The notes beneath the pieces are model-generated. The model was not told the origin of the DNA, searched no databases, and worked only from the letters and a program-made list of their open reading frames with translations. 61,515 nt of DNA from Bacillota bacterium (lineage in GTDB: Bacteria > Bacillota > Clostridia > Acetivibrionales > DSM-1351). The first letter of the stretch is position 1; each line of letters starts with the position of its first letter. This document shows, one piece after another, positions 26,546 to 35,694 of this stretch. The position numbers were made by a program, and so were the translations under genes. The stretch spans positions 1-61,515 of the forward strand of contig JAEZIB010000104.1 in NCBI GenBank assembly GCA_023416275.1, given 5' to 3'.

Positions 26546-27780
26546 AAATTGATGCAAGCAGCAATATCAAAGATATTATCGAGCAGTATCCTGAGACCTT
26601 ACCTGTATTTGCAACTAGTGGCTTCTGGGCAAATGAAAAGGAAGAGCTATCTAACGTGCTTGAAGATGGTCTGATATTAAAATCAGCACTAAAACTAAAG
26701 GGAATCAATCAAAAAATATTCATAAAAAGGCTCGAAGAAAAAATATCACATAAGCTTGAGAAACTAGAAGAGCTCTCTCAAGCTGATAGTCCTGCGATAA
26801 AATATAACTTTATAGGCTACACCTATTGTCCAATGAAACTTACATTTAAAGATTTTTTTGAAGCTGCCTTAAGCAAATATCTTGCTAAAACCGGAGACAC
26901 TAATTTCAACTACTATATACCTTCCGGCTGTAGCGGTGATGACCCTTGCTCAGACATATGGAAAGCAGAAAGCATTGAACAGCTCCCCGATGTAATCGCC
27001 AGCGTAGGCTTCGGAGATTTTTTCAGAGAGGAATTTGTTGAGCGGTTTATAAACAAAGGATATTTTAGAACCATTGAATATACCCATCTTAACCAAGCCT
27101 TTGTCTCTTCAGGAATACCCGATCCTGACAACTGTTATACAGTCTATTCAGTATTCCCTCTTGTAATGCTCCTTGACAAAAAAAGGCTGGGAGAACTGCC
27201 TGTACCCAAGCAGTGGAGTGACCTGATGAATCCTGCCTACATAAATAATATAATCATCGGAGCCTCAAGCGGTGAAGTCCACGAAGACCTCTTCCTGTAT
27301 ATTTACAAAGAATACGGCGAAGAAGGTTTAAAAATGCTTTCAAAAAATATAAAAACGGGCTGGCATGCTTCTTTGATGGCTAAAGTTGCAGGTACAAACA
27401 GCAGTGAAGGAGCAGCCATTTACGTTATACCCTGGATGTTTGCAAAATCCTGCCCAAGAACAGAAGCCACCCAAGTTGTCTGGCCTATTGATGGTGCATT
27501 GACAACCCCTATGTATTTACTTGTAAAGGAATCTGCTTTTGGTAAGTATAAGGTGTTTGTTGACTTTATCATAGGTTCCACATATGGAAAACTATCGGCG
27601 AATAATTATTTCCCTGTACTAAATGGCAAGGTTGATAACAGACTTCCTGAGGGAGCAGTCCTCAAATGGTTAGGATGGGATTATATAAAAGCTCATTCAA
27701 TGGAAAAGCTCAAGAAATATGTAGTTAATATTTTCTATAAGCATCATAACGATAATCAACAAAAGGAGGTGGCAATATGA
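26539..27780 (+). CDS. Cytosolic substrate-binding-protein-like protein with DUF1858-like N-terminus (copy 1)
   Basis: 413 residues. The N-terminal 70 residues resemble a DUF1858 domain (IKDIIEQYPETLPVFATSGF). The rest looks like a type 2 periplasmic binding protein fold of the Fe/spermidine class (LGELPVPKQWSDLMNPAY, GTNSSEGAAIYVIPWMFAKS, VVWPIDGALTTPMYLLVKES). There is no signal peptide or lipobox, so it stays in the cytosol, which is unusual for such a fold. Cys residues in TYCPMK and SGCSGDDPCS might bind metal. It overlaps the methyltransferase upstream and the GTPase downstream (ATGA). It probably holds the imported ligand inside the cell (inference). A paralogue lies at 32926. Confidence 0.75.
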   Translation: MLKIDASSNIKDIIEQYPETLPVFATSGFWANEKEELSNVLEDGLILKSALKLKGINQKIFIKRLEEKISHKLEKLEELSQADSPAIKYNFIGYTYCPMKLTFKDFFEAALSKYLAKTGDTNFNYYIPSGCSGDDPCSDIWKAESIEQLPDVIASVGFGDFFREEFVERFINKGYFRTIEYTHLNQAFVSSGIPDPDNCYTVYSVFPLVMLLDKKRLGELPVPKQWSDLMNPAYINNIIIGASSGEVHEDLFLYIYKEYGEEGLKMLSKNIKTGWHASLMAKVAGTNSSEGAAIYVIPWMFAKSCPRTEATQVVWPIDGALTTPMYLLVKESAFGKYKVFVDFIIGSTYGKLSANNYFPVLNGKVDNRLPEGAVLKWLGWDYIKAHSMEKLKKYVVNIFYKHHNDNQQKEVAI

Positions 27781-28475
27781 AATTAATAACATTTTCCGGC
27801 CCCCCCTCCTCCGGCAAAACTTCTGTAATATTAAAGGCCATAGAATATCTTAAGTCAGATAATTATAAAATCGGTATTGTCAAATTTGACTGTCTGTCTA
27901 CCTATGATGATTTACTATATGAAAAAGCAGGTGTGACAGTTAAAGTAGGTCTGTCAGGCAATCTATGCCCCGACCATTTCTTTGTAAGCAATGTTGAGGA
28001 TTGTGTCAGCTGGGGAATACGACAGGGTTTTGACTTTTTGATAAGTGAAAGTGCAGGCTTATGCAACCGCTGTTCACCACATATCAGTGGTATTCTATCA
28101 GTATGTATAATTGACTGCCTGTCAGGTGTTAATACTCCGAAAAAAATCGGTCCCATGCTAAAGCTGGCAGACATAGCAGTTATCACAAAGGGTGATATAG
28201 TTTCTCAAGCTGAAAGAGAAGTATTCTCCTTCAAAGTAAAACAGGCAACCCCCAAGGCATTCATTACATTTGTAAACGGCATTACAGGTCAAGGAGCATT
28301 TGACCTAAGTGTTCGGCTAAAAATGGCTGCAGATATTCCCAATCTTCAAGGGAAGAAGCTTCGTTTTTCAATGCCAGCCGCTTTATGCTCTTATTGTCTG
28401 GGAGAAACGAAGATAGGAGAAGATTATCAGACAGGCAATTTAAAAAAGATGAGTTTTGAGGATGTGGCTTCATGA
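27777..28475 (+). CDS. P-loop GTPase, metallochaperone-like (HypB/UreG/CobW-like)
   Basis: 232 residues. Walker A is FSGPPSSGKTSVI (about 6-18), with LADIAVITKGDIV as the G4-like NKxD equivalent. ESAGLCNRCSPH (about 95-105) and CSYCLGETKIGED near the C-terminus provide CxxC pairs that could bind a metal. GTPases of this class (HypB, UreG, CobW/P47K) insert metals or power cofactor assembly. Within this operon it most likely helps transfer the imported metal or its chelate (inference). GGAGG precedes the start; both neighbouring junctions are ATGA overlaps, so expression is tightly coupled. Confidence 0.78.
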   Translation: MKLITFSGPPSSGKTSVILKAIEYLKSDNYKIGIVKFDCLSTYDDLLYEKAGVTVKVGLSGNLCPDHFFVSNVEDCVSWGIRQGFDFLISESAGLCNRCSPHISGILSVCIIDCLSGVNTPKKIGPMLKLADIAVITKGDIVSQAEREVFSFKVKQATPKAFITFVNGITGQGAFDLSVRLKMAADIPNLQGKKLRFSMPAALCSYCLGETKIGEDYQTGNLKKMSFEDVAS

Positions 28476-29491
28476 AGGAATATATAATTTCTACAGCACT
28501 AAATGAAATATTTAAGGAGTATACCTATGCAGAGGATTTTTTTGCATCTATTGGAATAATACCTTCTACAACCAGTCTAACAGCCGTAGATTTCTTAAAC
28601 AACCTGGCTGATGACATTATTGAAGATTGCGGTATGGAACGCAATCAGATAATAACTCAATTTGTTGCCTTTATGGAAAAAATGAATGAGCTCAAATTAA
28701 AATCAAACTATTGTGTAAAAGAAATTTCCGTAATTGGAGGACATGATAAATCAGGCAAGCAGGAACACATAACCCTGACTATGAGTCCCGGTGAAATCAT
28801 TTGTATAGTGGGGCCGACTGGTTCTGGAAAAAGCAGGCTTCTTGCCGATATCGAATGTCTTGCTCAGAAGGATACCCCTACAGGTAGGCAGCTTTTAATA
28901 AACGGAGAAGTACCTCCTCATGAAAGGCGTTTTTCTATAGAAAATAAGCTGGTAGCTCAATTATCTCAAAACATGAACTTTATTATGGATTTATCAGTTG
29001 GCGATTTCGTGGCTATGCATGCAGAAAGCCGTATGGTACCAAACGTTGATGAAGTTGTCTATAATATTGCCGCATGTGCAAATGATCTAGCTGGAGAAAA
29101 ATTTACTCCTGATACACCAGTTACAGCTTTAAGCGGAGGGCAGTCAAGAGCTCTAATGATTGCTGATGTTGCACTCTTGAGCACCTCACCCATTGTATTA
29201 ATTGATGAGATTGAAAACGCTGGAGTTGACAGAAAAAAAGCTTTGGAGCTGTTGGTCAAAAAAGAAAAAATTGTATTAATGTCCACTCACGACCCCACTC
29301 TGGCTCTGATGGGAGATAAAAGAATTGTGATAAAAAACGGTGGAATAAATAAAGTACTAGAAACAAGTCATACAGAGAGAGAGAATCTTCAATTAATATA
29401 TAAGCTGGACAATAAGCTGCTGGAACTCAGAAACATACTGAGAAGAGGCGGGAAAATAGAATTTGATTTAAAAAATTTCCTTAATATATAG
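28472..29491 (+). CDS. Orphan ABC ATPase with extra N-terminal domain
   Basis: 339 residues. The N-terminal 85 residues (FASIGIIPSTTSLTAVDFL) are helical and unlike a standard ABC subunit. The ATPase follows with Walker A IVGPTGSGKSRLLADIE (about 110), signature ALSGGQSRALMIADVALL and Walker B PIVLIDEIENAG, then a switch His in LMSTHDPTLALMGDKR. No permease is paired directly with it; the FecCD permease has its own ATPase at 31817. It may drive a cytosolic conformational step together with the GTPase and binding protein, or serve a permease elsewhere. ATGA overlap with the GTPase; 17 bases to the next lipoprotein gene. Confidence 0.8.
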   Translation: MKEYIISTALNEIFKEYTYAEDFFASIGIIPSTTSLTAVDFLNNLADDIIEDCGMERNQIITQFVAFMEKMNELKLKSNYCVKEISVIGGHDKSGKQEHITLTMSPGEIICIVGPTGSGKSRLLADIECLAQKDTPTGRQLLINGEVPPHERRFSIENKLVAQLSQNMNFIMDLSVGDFVAMHAESRMVPNVDEVVYNIAACANDLAGEKFTPDTPVTALSGGQSRALMIADVALLSTSPIVLIDEIENAGVDRKKALELLVKKEKIVLMSTHDPTLALMGDKRIVIKNGGINKVLETSHTERENLQLIYKLDNKLLELRNILRRGGKIEFDLKNFLNI

Positions 29492-29508
29492 AAAGAAGGA
29501 TGTGCCCT

Positions 29509-30639
29509 ATGAAAAAAGTATTATTAAAAACTGTCGTTGCTGTCCTCATACTAAGCTTGTTATCTGGATGCGGCAAAACACTACAAGCTCCTGGTAGCCA
29601 AAACCCAACAGTAGGACAGACAGCAGACCTTAAAAATTCAAGTAATAATAAAACAAGGCAAATTAAAGATATGGCAGGCCGTACTGTCGAAGTTCCCTCA
29701 CAAATAAAAAAAGCCTATTCCACAAGTCAGATAGGAATTATAGTATTATATACCATAAACCCCGATAAGCTTGCAGGCTGGGGATTTTCACTTTTACCAG
29801 AAGAGAAGAAATACATATCAGACAAATATTATAACCTTCCTGTTTTAGGAACTTGGTCAGGAAAGAACGGAACCGGCAATGTAGAAGAAATTATACGTGT
29901 ACATCCCGATGTTATTTTTTCAATCGGAACTATAGATGAATCTCAGAAATCCTTGTCTGACAAGATTCAGGAGCAAACAGGCATCCCCGTTATAATGGTT
30001 GACGGGCCTCTTGACAGGCAAAATGAGGTTTATGATTTTGTGGGTGATATTCTGGATGAAAAAGAAAGGTGCAAGGAATTAAGTGAATATTGCTCCAAAA
30101 CTGTATCAGAAATAAAAGTCCAATTGGAAAAGGTTCCTGCAGAAAAAAGGCTAAAGGTGTATTACGCTGAAGGACAAAAGGGTCTCGAAACAGATCCCAA
30201 AGGTTCCTTTCATACAGAGGTTCTGGACTTTGTAGGAGGAATCAATGTGGCGGATGTACCCATGCAAAAGGGTTATGGACGTTCGCAGGTATCTCTTGAG
30301 CAGCTTTTGAAATGGAATCCTGATGTAATAATTACAGGGTATGACAAGGAAGCTGGAGGAGAATTCTTTGAAAATGTTTTTGATAACATCGATTGGAAGA
30401 GCATAAAAGCAGTAAAAGACAAAAGAGTTTATAAAATACCCGCCTATCCCTTTGACTGGTTTGACCGCCCACCTTCAGTAAATAGAATTATAGGCATAAG
30501 GTGGCTTGCAAAGCTCCTATATCCTGAATACGTTGAAGTGGATATATCTGCTGAAGTTGAAGCCTTTTACGAAAAATTCTATCACAAAAGGCTGACAGAG
30601 GATGAAATTGCCGAATTGCTTAAAAACACTGGAGTTTAA
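29509..30639 (+). CDS. Substrate-binding lipoprotein of a FecCD-type importer
   Basis: 376 residues with a lipoprotein signal peptide (lipobox LLSGC, lipidated Cys about 22) that anchors it on the outer face of the membrane. The TroA/FecB-like fold is recognisable by RQIKDMAGRTVEVPSQIKKA, VHPDVIFSIGTIDESQ, QEQTGIPVIMVDG and WNPDVIITGYDKEAGG. This class captures siderophores, cobalamin, haem or, in the MolBCA branch, molybdate/tungstate. Start at ATG 29509: AAGGA lies 8 bases upstream, whereas ATG 29500 directly abuts the ribosome binding site. Followed by a matching permease and ATPase. Confidence 0.9.
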   Translation: MKKVLLKTVVAVLILSLLSGCGKTLQAPGSQNPTVGQTADLKNSSNNKTRQIKDMAGRTVEVPSQIKKAYSTSQIGIIVLYTINPDKLAGWGFSLLPEEKKYISDKYYNLPVLGTWSGKNGTGNVEEIIRVHPDVIFSIGTIDESQKSLSDKIQEQTGIPVIMVDGPLDRQNEVYDFVGDILDEKERCKELSEYCSKTVSEIKVQLEKVPAEKRLKVYYAEGQKGLETDPKGSFHTEVLDFVGGINVADVPMQKGYGRSQVSLEQLLKWNPDVIITGYDKEAGGEFFENVFDNIDWKSIKAVKDKRVYKIPAYPFDWFDRPPSVNRIIGIRWLAKLLYPEYVEVDISAEVEAFYEKFYHKRLTEDEIAELLKNTGV

Positions 30640-30737
30640 CAGATTGAAAGAAATATATCTATACTAAAGTTCAAATTAAACCCTGATTAATCCTGTCATA
30701 GCTGTCGTATAAATATTTATATATAGGTGGTGTTTTA

Positions 30738-31820
30738 ATGGTATCAACAATTCAAAAGAATAAAAAAAAGGAATTGCAAATATATGCGAAAAAAGAAAAA
30801 GATGCATCTGTTAGAACAGACATCATCATGGCAGCTCTGTTTGCAACTCTCGTTGTGGCTTTTCTGTTGTCCTTTATGATAGGAAGATACGCAATCTCCG
30901 TACCTGAGCTATTAAATGTTTTCTTATCGAAAATATTTGGATACCCTACCGCTTGGTCTGATACCATTGAAACGGTAATTTTTCAGGTAAGAATTCCGCG
31001 GATACTGGCTGCAATGCTTGTTGGAAGTGCACTCTCAGTATCGGGAGCTACATATCAAGGTTTGTTTAAAAACCCTATGGTATCTCCCGACATACTCGGA
31101 GCATCAGCTGGCGCAGGCTTCGGAGCATCATTTGGAATTCTTTTATCTCTGGGCATCGTCGGAATACAGATATCTTCATTCCTGTCTGGTTTGTGTGCCG
31201 TAGCCTTGACATTTATAATCAGCATGCTTATCGGCAAAGGAAATAATACTGTTTTAATATTGGTTTTAACAGGTATGGTAGTTTCTACCCTGTTTTCATC
31301 CTTTATTTCAATGACAAAATATCTGGCGGACCCCTACAGCAAGCTACCCGCAATAACCTTCTGGCTGATGGGAGGTTTGTCAGGTATTAGTATGACAGAT
31401 ATTAAGATTATTATTGTTCCAATATTAATAGGAACAGTTCCTCTCGTTCTACTTCGCTGGAAGCTGAATGTTTTATCTTTTGGAGATGAAGAAGCAAAGG
31501 CCTTGGGAATTGACACATCAAAGCTGAGGCTGATATTTATTATATGCTCTACACTGCTTACAGCCGCCTCTGTTTCAATATGTGGAATGATTGGATGGAT
31601 TGGGCTTATTATACCTCATCTTGCCAGAATGTTAGTAGGACCGAACTATAAGGTGCTTCTGCCAGCTTCCTTCTTAATCGGCAGTACATTTCTTCTGCTT
31701 GTGGATGATATTGCTCGCAGTGTGTTTCCGCTAGAAATTCCCCTAGGAATTCTGACATCCTTAATAGGCGCACCGTTTTTTATATATTTGCTGTTAAAGG
31801 GAAGGAAGGGATGGATATGA
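30738..31820 (+). CDS. FecCD-family ABC permease
   Basis: 360 residues with about 9-10 membrane helices. Family blocks: VRIPRILAAMLVGSALSVSG, GLFKNPMVSPDILGASAGAG, ALGIDTSKLRLIFIICSTLL and GMIGWIGLIIPHLARMLVGP. It forms the membrane channel of the importer, presumably as a homodimer. The N-terminus is unusually long and basic (about 35 residues, KKNKK-rich) before the first helix. GGTGG precedes the ATG. The stop codon overlaps the ATPase start (ATGA). Confidence 0.93.
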   Translation: MVSTIQKNKKKELQIYAKKEKDASVRTDIIMAALFATLVVAFLLSFMIGRYAISVPELLNVFLSKIFGYPTAWSDTIETVIFQVRIPRILAAMLVGSALSVSGATYQGLFKNPMVSPDILGASAGAGFGASFGILLSLGIVGIQISSFLSGLCAVALTFIISMLIGKGNNTVLILVLTGMVVSTLFSSFISMTKYLADPYSKLPAITFWLMGGLSGISMTDIKIIIVPILIGTVPLVLLRWKLNVLSFGDEEAKALGIDTSKLRLIFIICSTLLTAASVSICGMIGWIGLIIPHLARMLVGPNYKVLLPASFLIGSTFLLLVDDIARSVFPLEIPLGILTSLIGAPFFIYLLLKGRKGWI

Positions 31821-32599
31821 AATTAGAAATCAAAAATGCCGTTTGCGGATATGGTACAAAAACAATAGTGAGAAACATTTCATTAAGTGTACAGTCTGGA
31901 GAAATTTTATGCTTATTAGGGCCTAACGGTGTAGGTAAAACCACTTTATTCAAGAGCATCTTAGGTTTTCTGAAGCTTCAGGGCGGAGAAATATTGCTAG
32001 ACGGTGAAAATATTATCAGCTGGCATAAAAATAAACTGGCAAAGGCAGTAGGTTATGTTCCACAAGCTCACATCCCTCCCTTTCCTTTTTCAGTTCTGGA
32101 TGTTGTAATTATGGGCAGAACAGCACATATGGGAATGTTTGCATCACCAGCAAAGGAAGACAAGGAAATTGCAGAACAGGCATTGGATACATTAGGGATA
32201 TCGTTTTTAAGCAAAAGAATATATACAGAAATCAGTGGAGGCGAAAGACAGATGGTGCTGATTGCACGTGCTTTGACACAAAAGCCCAAGCTACTTATAA
32301 TGGATGAACCAACCGCAAACCTGGATTTTGGAAATCAAATACGTGTGTTGGAGCAAGTCAACAAGCTGTCAAGAAAGGGAATGGGAATTATCATGACTTC
32401 ACATTTTCCCGACCAAACCTTTCTTTGCTCAACAAAGGTTGCCTTAATGCAGCGAAACAATGTTTTTGTCGTAGGAAGCGTGGACGAAGTTGTAACAGAA
32501 GAAAATTTAAAGTCTGCATATGGTATTAATGTAAGAATCACCTGTTCTAATGATGAGAAAGGCAAATCAATGAAAACCTGTATTCCGCTTATAAGCTGA
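31817..32599 (+). CDS. ABC ATPase of the FecCD-type importer
   Basis: 260 residues: Walker A LGPNGVGKTTLFKSILGF, Q-loop in VGYVPQAHIPPFPFSV, signature EISGGERQMVLIARALTQ, Walker B LLIMDEPTANLDFG and switch His in IIMTSHFPDQTFL. All catalytic elements are present. PFPFSVLDVVIMGR after the Q-loop is typical of FecE/BtuD-type ATPases. ATG 31817 overlaps the permease stop and has GGAAGGG 6 bases upstream; ATG 31811 is less well placed. Energises the importer encoded just upstream. Confidence 0.93.
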   Translation: MKLEIKNAVCGYGTKTIVRNISLSVQSGEILCLLGPNGVGKTTLFKSILGFLKLQGGEILLDGENIISWHKNKLAKAVGYVPQAHIPPFPFSVLDVVIMGRTAHMGMFASPAKEDKEIAEQALDTLGISFLSKRIYTEISGGERQMVLIARALTQKPKLLIMDEPTANLDFGNQIRVLEQVNKLSRKGMGIIMTSHFPDQTFLCSTKVALMQRNNVFVVGSVDEVVTEENLKSAYGINVRITCSNDEKGKSMKTCIPLIS

Positions 32600-32925
32600 T
32601 ACATAGAGCTTGGTGAACATAACCTACAATATATAGTCTATTGGTTTATGAAAGCATGTGCTGTGTATTGTTTTGTAAAAGGCCTAATAGTGAATATTTG
32701 TGCTTCAATTGTATGGTTTTTAATATAAACACGAAATATCTTTTCATCTAAATTAGAGGAGTACAATTAAAATTATGGCTTTAATTCCCAAACTGGGTCT
32801 GGAGATTAGCTTGAAAGAATTTGCTACAACAGCAAAAAAGATAGCATACCTCTTCGAAGTGGAGGTTCTCCACTGAATACTTTACCAATTTTTTGTGCCC
32901 AAATAGGTCACGGAGGTTTATTTAT
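32600..32925. other. Intergenic region before the second cytosolic binding-protein gene
   Basis: No gene seen. Contains a hairpin AGTGGAG-GTT-CTCCACT (32858-32874) and, further on, GCCCAAA and a GGAGG ribosome binding site. No clear terminator for the operon upstream, so read-through into the next gene is possible. Confidence 0.45.
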
Positions 32926-34134
32926 ATGAACAAACAGTATTTGAATTACTTTCTCAATGATATTATAAAAATATATCCTGAGGCGTTGGATGTATTGTCC
33001 ATGCTTGGATTTGAAAGTTTTGTAAAGAATAATAACTATGAGGCTATAAGTCCTTTTATAAAACTGAAAACAATTCTTAAAACAGGAAGTATTAATGATA
33101 ACACGTTCCTTTCCCTACTTGAAGAGAAAATTAGCAGCAGTGGATGCAATAGTCCATTTGAGTATACTCTTGAGGTAAGGGATAAGCTGAACATGCTTGC
33201 TTTACTGCCGTGTCCCTTGAAACTGCCACTTCAGGAGGCTTTCCTGCAATGCGTAAATAATGATATTGTAAAATCCTGCAATTATTTAATTGAAGGCAAT
33301 GCAAACAATCAGTATTCCTACTATGACTATGTGGAGCAGTTCGATGACATTGACGAAATACCTGATATAGTTATAACTCCCGGGATTAACAGCTTCTATT
33401 ATAAAAAATTTGTTGATAAATTTATCAAAAAAGGATTATTTGCTTATGTAGCAGAACCTGTACCAAACTGCACCTTCTCAGAAGCCGGAATTCTAGACCC
33501 TGAAGGCAGCTATAATATTTTATATATGAATCTACTGGTTATGGTGGTAGATAAGCTTAAAATAGGAAACACTCCAATTCCTAAAGCATGGGGAGATTTA
33601 TTAAATCCTGATTTCAAAAATAAAATTGCAATAAGGGGACAAAATACTACCTTTTGTGAAACCACCCTATTAACCATTTTCAAGGAGTACGGCTTTGAAG
33701 GTATCAGAAGACTTGGCAGATCAGTAAAATACGGATGGCATCCCGCACAAATGGCAAAAGCCGCAGGAAGCGGAAGCAAGGATTCTCCTACAGTCAGTAT
33801 TATGCCGTATTTCTATACAAAAACAATTAAGCATAAACAGAATGTTGAAGTTATATGGCCTAAAGATGGTGCAATTGTAAGTCCTGTAACAATGCTTGTC
33901 AAGGCTGAAAAAGCCAAGAGCCTAAAAAACATATCCTCCTTTTTCACCAGTTCATATGCTGGAAGGATTTGTGCCTCGGCTTGTTTTCCCTCACTTCACC
34001 CGGAGGTAGATAACAGAATATCAAAAGACGTCAAATTCAACTGGCTTGGTTGGGATTTTATAAAACAATATGACGTAGGAAGCTTGTTAAGCCAATTAAA
34101 CAAGGTTTTTGCCAATGAGTTTTTAAAGGACTGA
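32926..34134 (+). CDS. Cytosolic substrate-binding-protein-like protein with DUF1858-like N-terminus (copy 2)
   Basis: 402 residues, clearly paralogous to the protein encoded at 26539: same length class, N-terminal DUF1858-like segment (LNDIIKIYPEALDVLSMLGF) and matching downstream blocks (NTPIPKAWGDLLNPDFKN, KYGWHPAQMAKAAGSGSKDS, VIWPKDGAIVSPVTMLVKAE, FNWLGWDFIKQYDV). No signal peptide. ATG 32926 has GGAGG nine bases upstream; the frame back to 32893 has none. Separated from the importer by about 330 bases, so it may be expressed independently. Shared conserved WPxDGAxxxPxxxLVK and GW residues between copies may line the ligand site. Confidence 0.77.
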   Translation: MNKQYLNYFLNDIIKIYPEALDVLSMLGFESFVKNNNYEAISPFIKLKTILKTGSINDNTFLSLLEEKISSSGCNSPFEYTLEVRDKLNMLALLPCPLKLPLQEAFLQCVNNDIVKSCNYLIEGNANNQYSYYDYVEQFDDIDEIPDIVITPGINSFYYKKFVDKFIKKGLFAYVAEPVPNCTFSEAGILDPEGSYNILYMNLLVMVVDKLKIGNTPIPKAWGDLLNPDFKNKIAIRGQNTTFCETTLLTIFKEYGFEGIRRLGRSVKYGWHPAQMAKAAGSGSKDSPTVSIMPYFYTKTIKHKQNVEVIWPKDGAIVSPVTMLVKAEKAKSLKNISSFFTSSYAGRICASACFPSLHPEVDNRISKDVKFNWLGWDFIKQYDVGSLLSQLNKVFANEFLKD

Positions 34135-34361
34135 TTTATGACAATGTATCTGGACATATCTACTAATTGTACTCCTTTGTTTCTCCTTATCTGTTGACAT
34201 AACTAACCACCGCATTCCCCTCCATACATTCCATTTATTGAGATTTGCCTAGATTTTATCATTATCGAGAATAACTTTTCAATTGCAAAAAATTAATTGA
34301 TTAACTACTCTACAATTGGAATTCATGAAGCTAATGTGGTTCAAAGTCTTTTTTACTCTGC

Positions 34362-35666
34362 CTACTGCTGCTTGCTGAGGCAATAATTAATAAACTGTTG
34401 TGCTGTTCTGCCCGATAAGCCTCCATGCCTCATTTCCCATTTACTGGCCTCTGCACAGAGCTCCTCTTCCTCCATCACAACTCCATTTTTCCTTGCAAGC
34501 TCAACTACTATATTAAAATATTCCTTACGTGAAGGCTTGAAATAGTTGATTGTGCAGCCGAACCTGTTAACCAAAGACAACTTTTCCTCCATAGTATCAG
34601 ATCTATGAATTTCATTATTACTTTCTATATCACTTCTGTCATTCCAGGTCTCCTTGATGAGATGTCTTCTGTTTGATGTCGCATATATCAGAACATTATC
34701 GGGCTTAGTTTCCACACCGCCTTCAATAACTGCTTTAAGAAACTTATATTCGCTCTCGAATTCCTCAAAGGACAAGTCATCCATGTATATAATAAACTTA
34801 TAGTTTCTATTCTTTATTGTGGAAATAATAGCCGACAAATATTTAAACTGGTGCTTGTATATCTCAATCATTCTAAGTCCTTGATCATAATAAGTATTAA
34901 CAATTGCCTTAACGCTGGTTGACTTGCCTGTTCCGCTGTCGCCAGAAAGTAGGCAGTTATTTGCCTTTCTTCCCTGAACAAATGCTTCGGTATTATTAAT
35001 AAGCTCTTTTTTCTGATATTCATAGCCAACAAGATCATCAAGCATTACTTTATCCATATTATTAATAGGACAGAATTCTACAGCTCCGTTTTCATTACTG
35101 CTGATACGAAAGGCCTTATTAAGTCCAAACATGCCTACTCCAAAGGCTTTATAAAAGTCTGTCACAAATAAAAAGAATTCCTCCTCATCCTTTGCCTTTT
35201 CAAGCTTTCTACTCAAAGCCTGAACCTTTTCGCTAACATTTTTGTTGTAAACTCTTTCATTTTTGCTGACTGCCTTATAGTCAGAAAGCATGGAAAAGCA
35301 GTTGATTCCCAGCCTACCTTCTATCTCTGAAAAATCAAAATGAAACAGCTTCATAAATACCTTAAAGTCATTTTTTGCAAAATCATTTACACTCCCGGTT
35401 TTTGCACCAATCTTCTCACAGGTAATACTAAAGGGGTTTTCATCAATCATCAAAATAAATGTAAGATAATTTTGCCACAAGTTTCTGTCAAAGCCATATT
35501 GGGTTGAAACATCAAGAAGCCTTCTAATTTGAGTATATATCTCCTGTGTAAGCTGTACATCGGAAATATTACTATTTTCCATATGCTTAAATATATTTGC
35601 TATTTTTAATAAAATACTGTCCTCGTCCAAGTGGTACATAATCAAATTTGCTGTTTCTCTGTACAT
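34362..35666 (-). CDS. DUF815-type AAA ATPase
   Basis: 434 residues. The C-terminal half is a DUF815-type P-loop ATPase: Walker A CLLSGDSGTGKSTSVKAI, Walker B KFIIYMDDLSFEEFESEYKF, sensor region VLIYATSNRRHLIKETWNDR and a late NRFGCTINYFKPSRKEYF block. The N-terminal 200 residues are helical and less conserved. Homologues are widespread in bacteria but functionally undefined; an AAA+ remodelling role is assumed. AAGGA precedes the ATG. First in a possible minus-strand neighbourhood with a small membrane protein and a CPBP protease. Confidence 0.88.
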   Translation of the reverse strand: MYRETANLIMYHLDEDSILLKIANIFKHMENSNISDVQLTQEIYTQIRRLLDVSTQYGFDRNLWQNYLTFILMIDENPFSITCEKIGAKTGSVNDFAKNDFKVFMKLFHFDFSEIEGRLGINCFSMLSDYKAVSKNERVYNKNVSEKVQALSRKLEKAKDEEEFFLFVTDFYKAFGVGMFGLNKAFRISSNENGAVEFCPINNMDKVMLDDLVGYEYQKKELINNTEAFVQGRKANNCLLSGDSGTGKSTSVKAIVNTYYDQGLRMIEIYKHQFKYLSAIISTIKNRNYKFIIYMDDLSFEEFESEYKFLKAVIEGGVETKPDNVLIYATSNRRHLIKETWNDRSDIESNNEIHRSDTMEEKLSLVNRFGCTINYFKPSRKEYFNIVVELARKNGVVMEEEELCAEASKWEMRHGGLSGRTAQQFINYCLSKQQ

Positions 35667-35694
35667 TTATATATCCTTATACCTTTCAATTTTT

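Noticed and set aside
3332..32805. Shared 14-mer GGTCTGGAGATTAG at about 3332 and 32792
   Set aside because: A match of this length is expected by chance in a window of this size, and the flanks do not align.
32600..32925. Moco or c-di-GMP riboswitch upstream of the second binding-protein gene
   Set aside because: The conserved blocks of these riboswitches, as far as I know them, are not present; only a small hairpin is seen.
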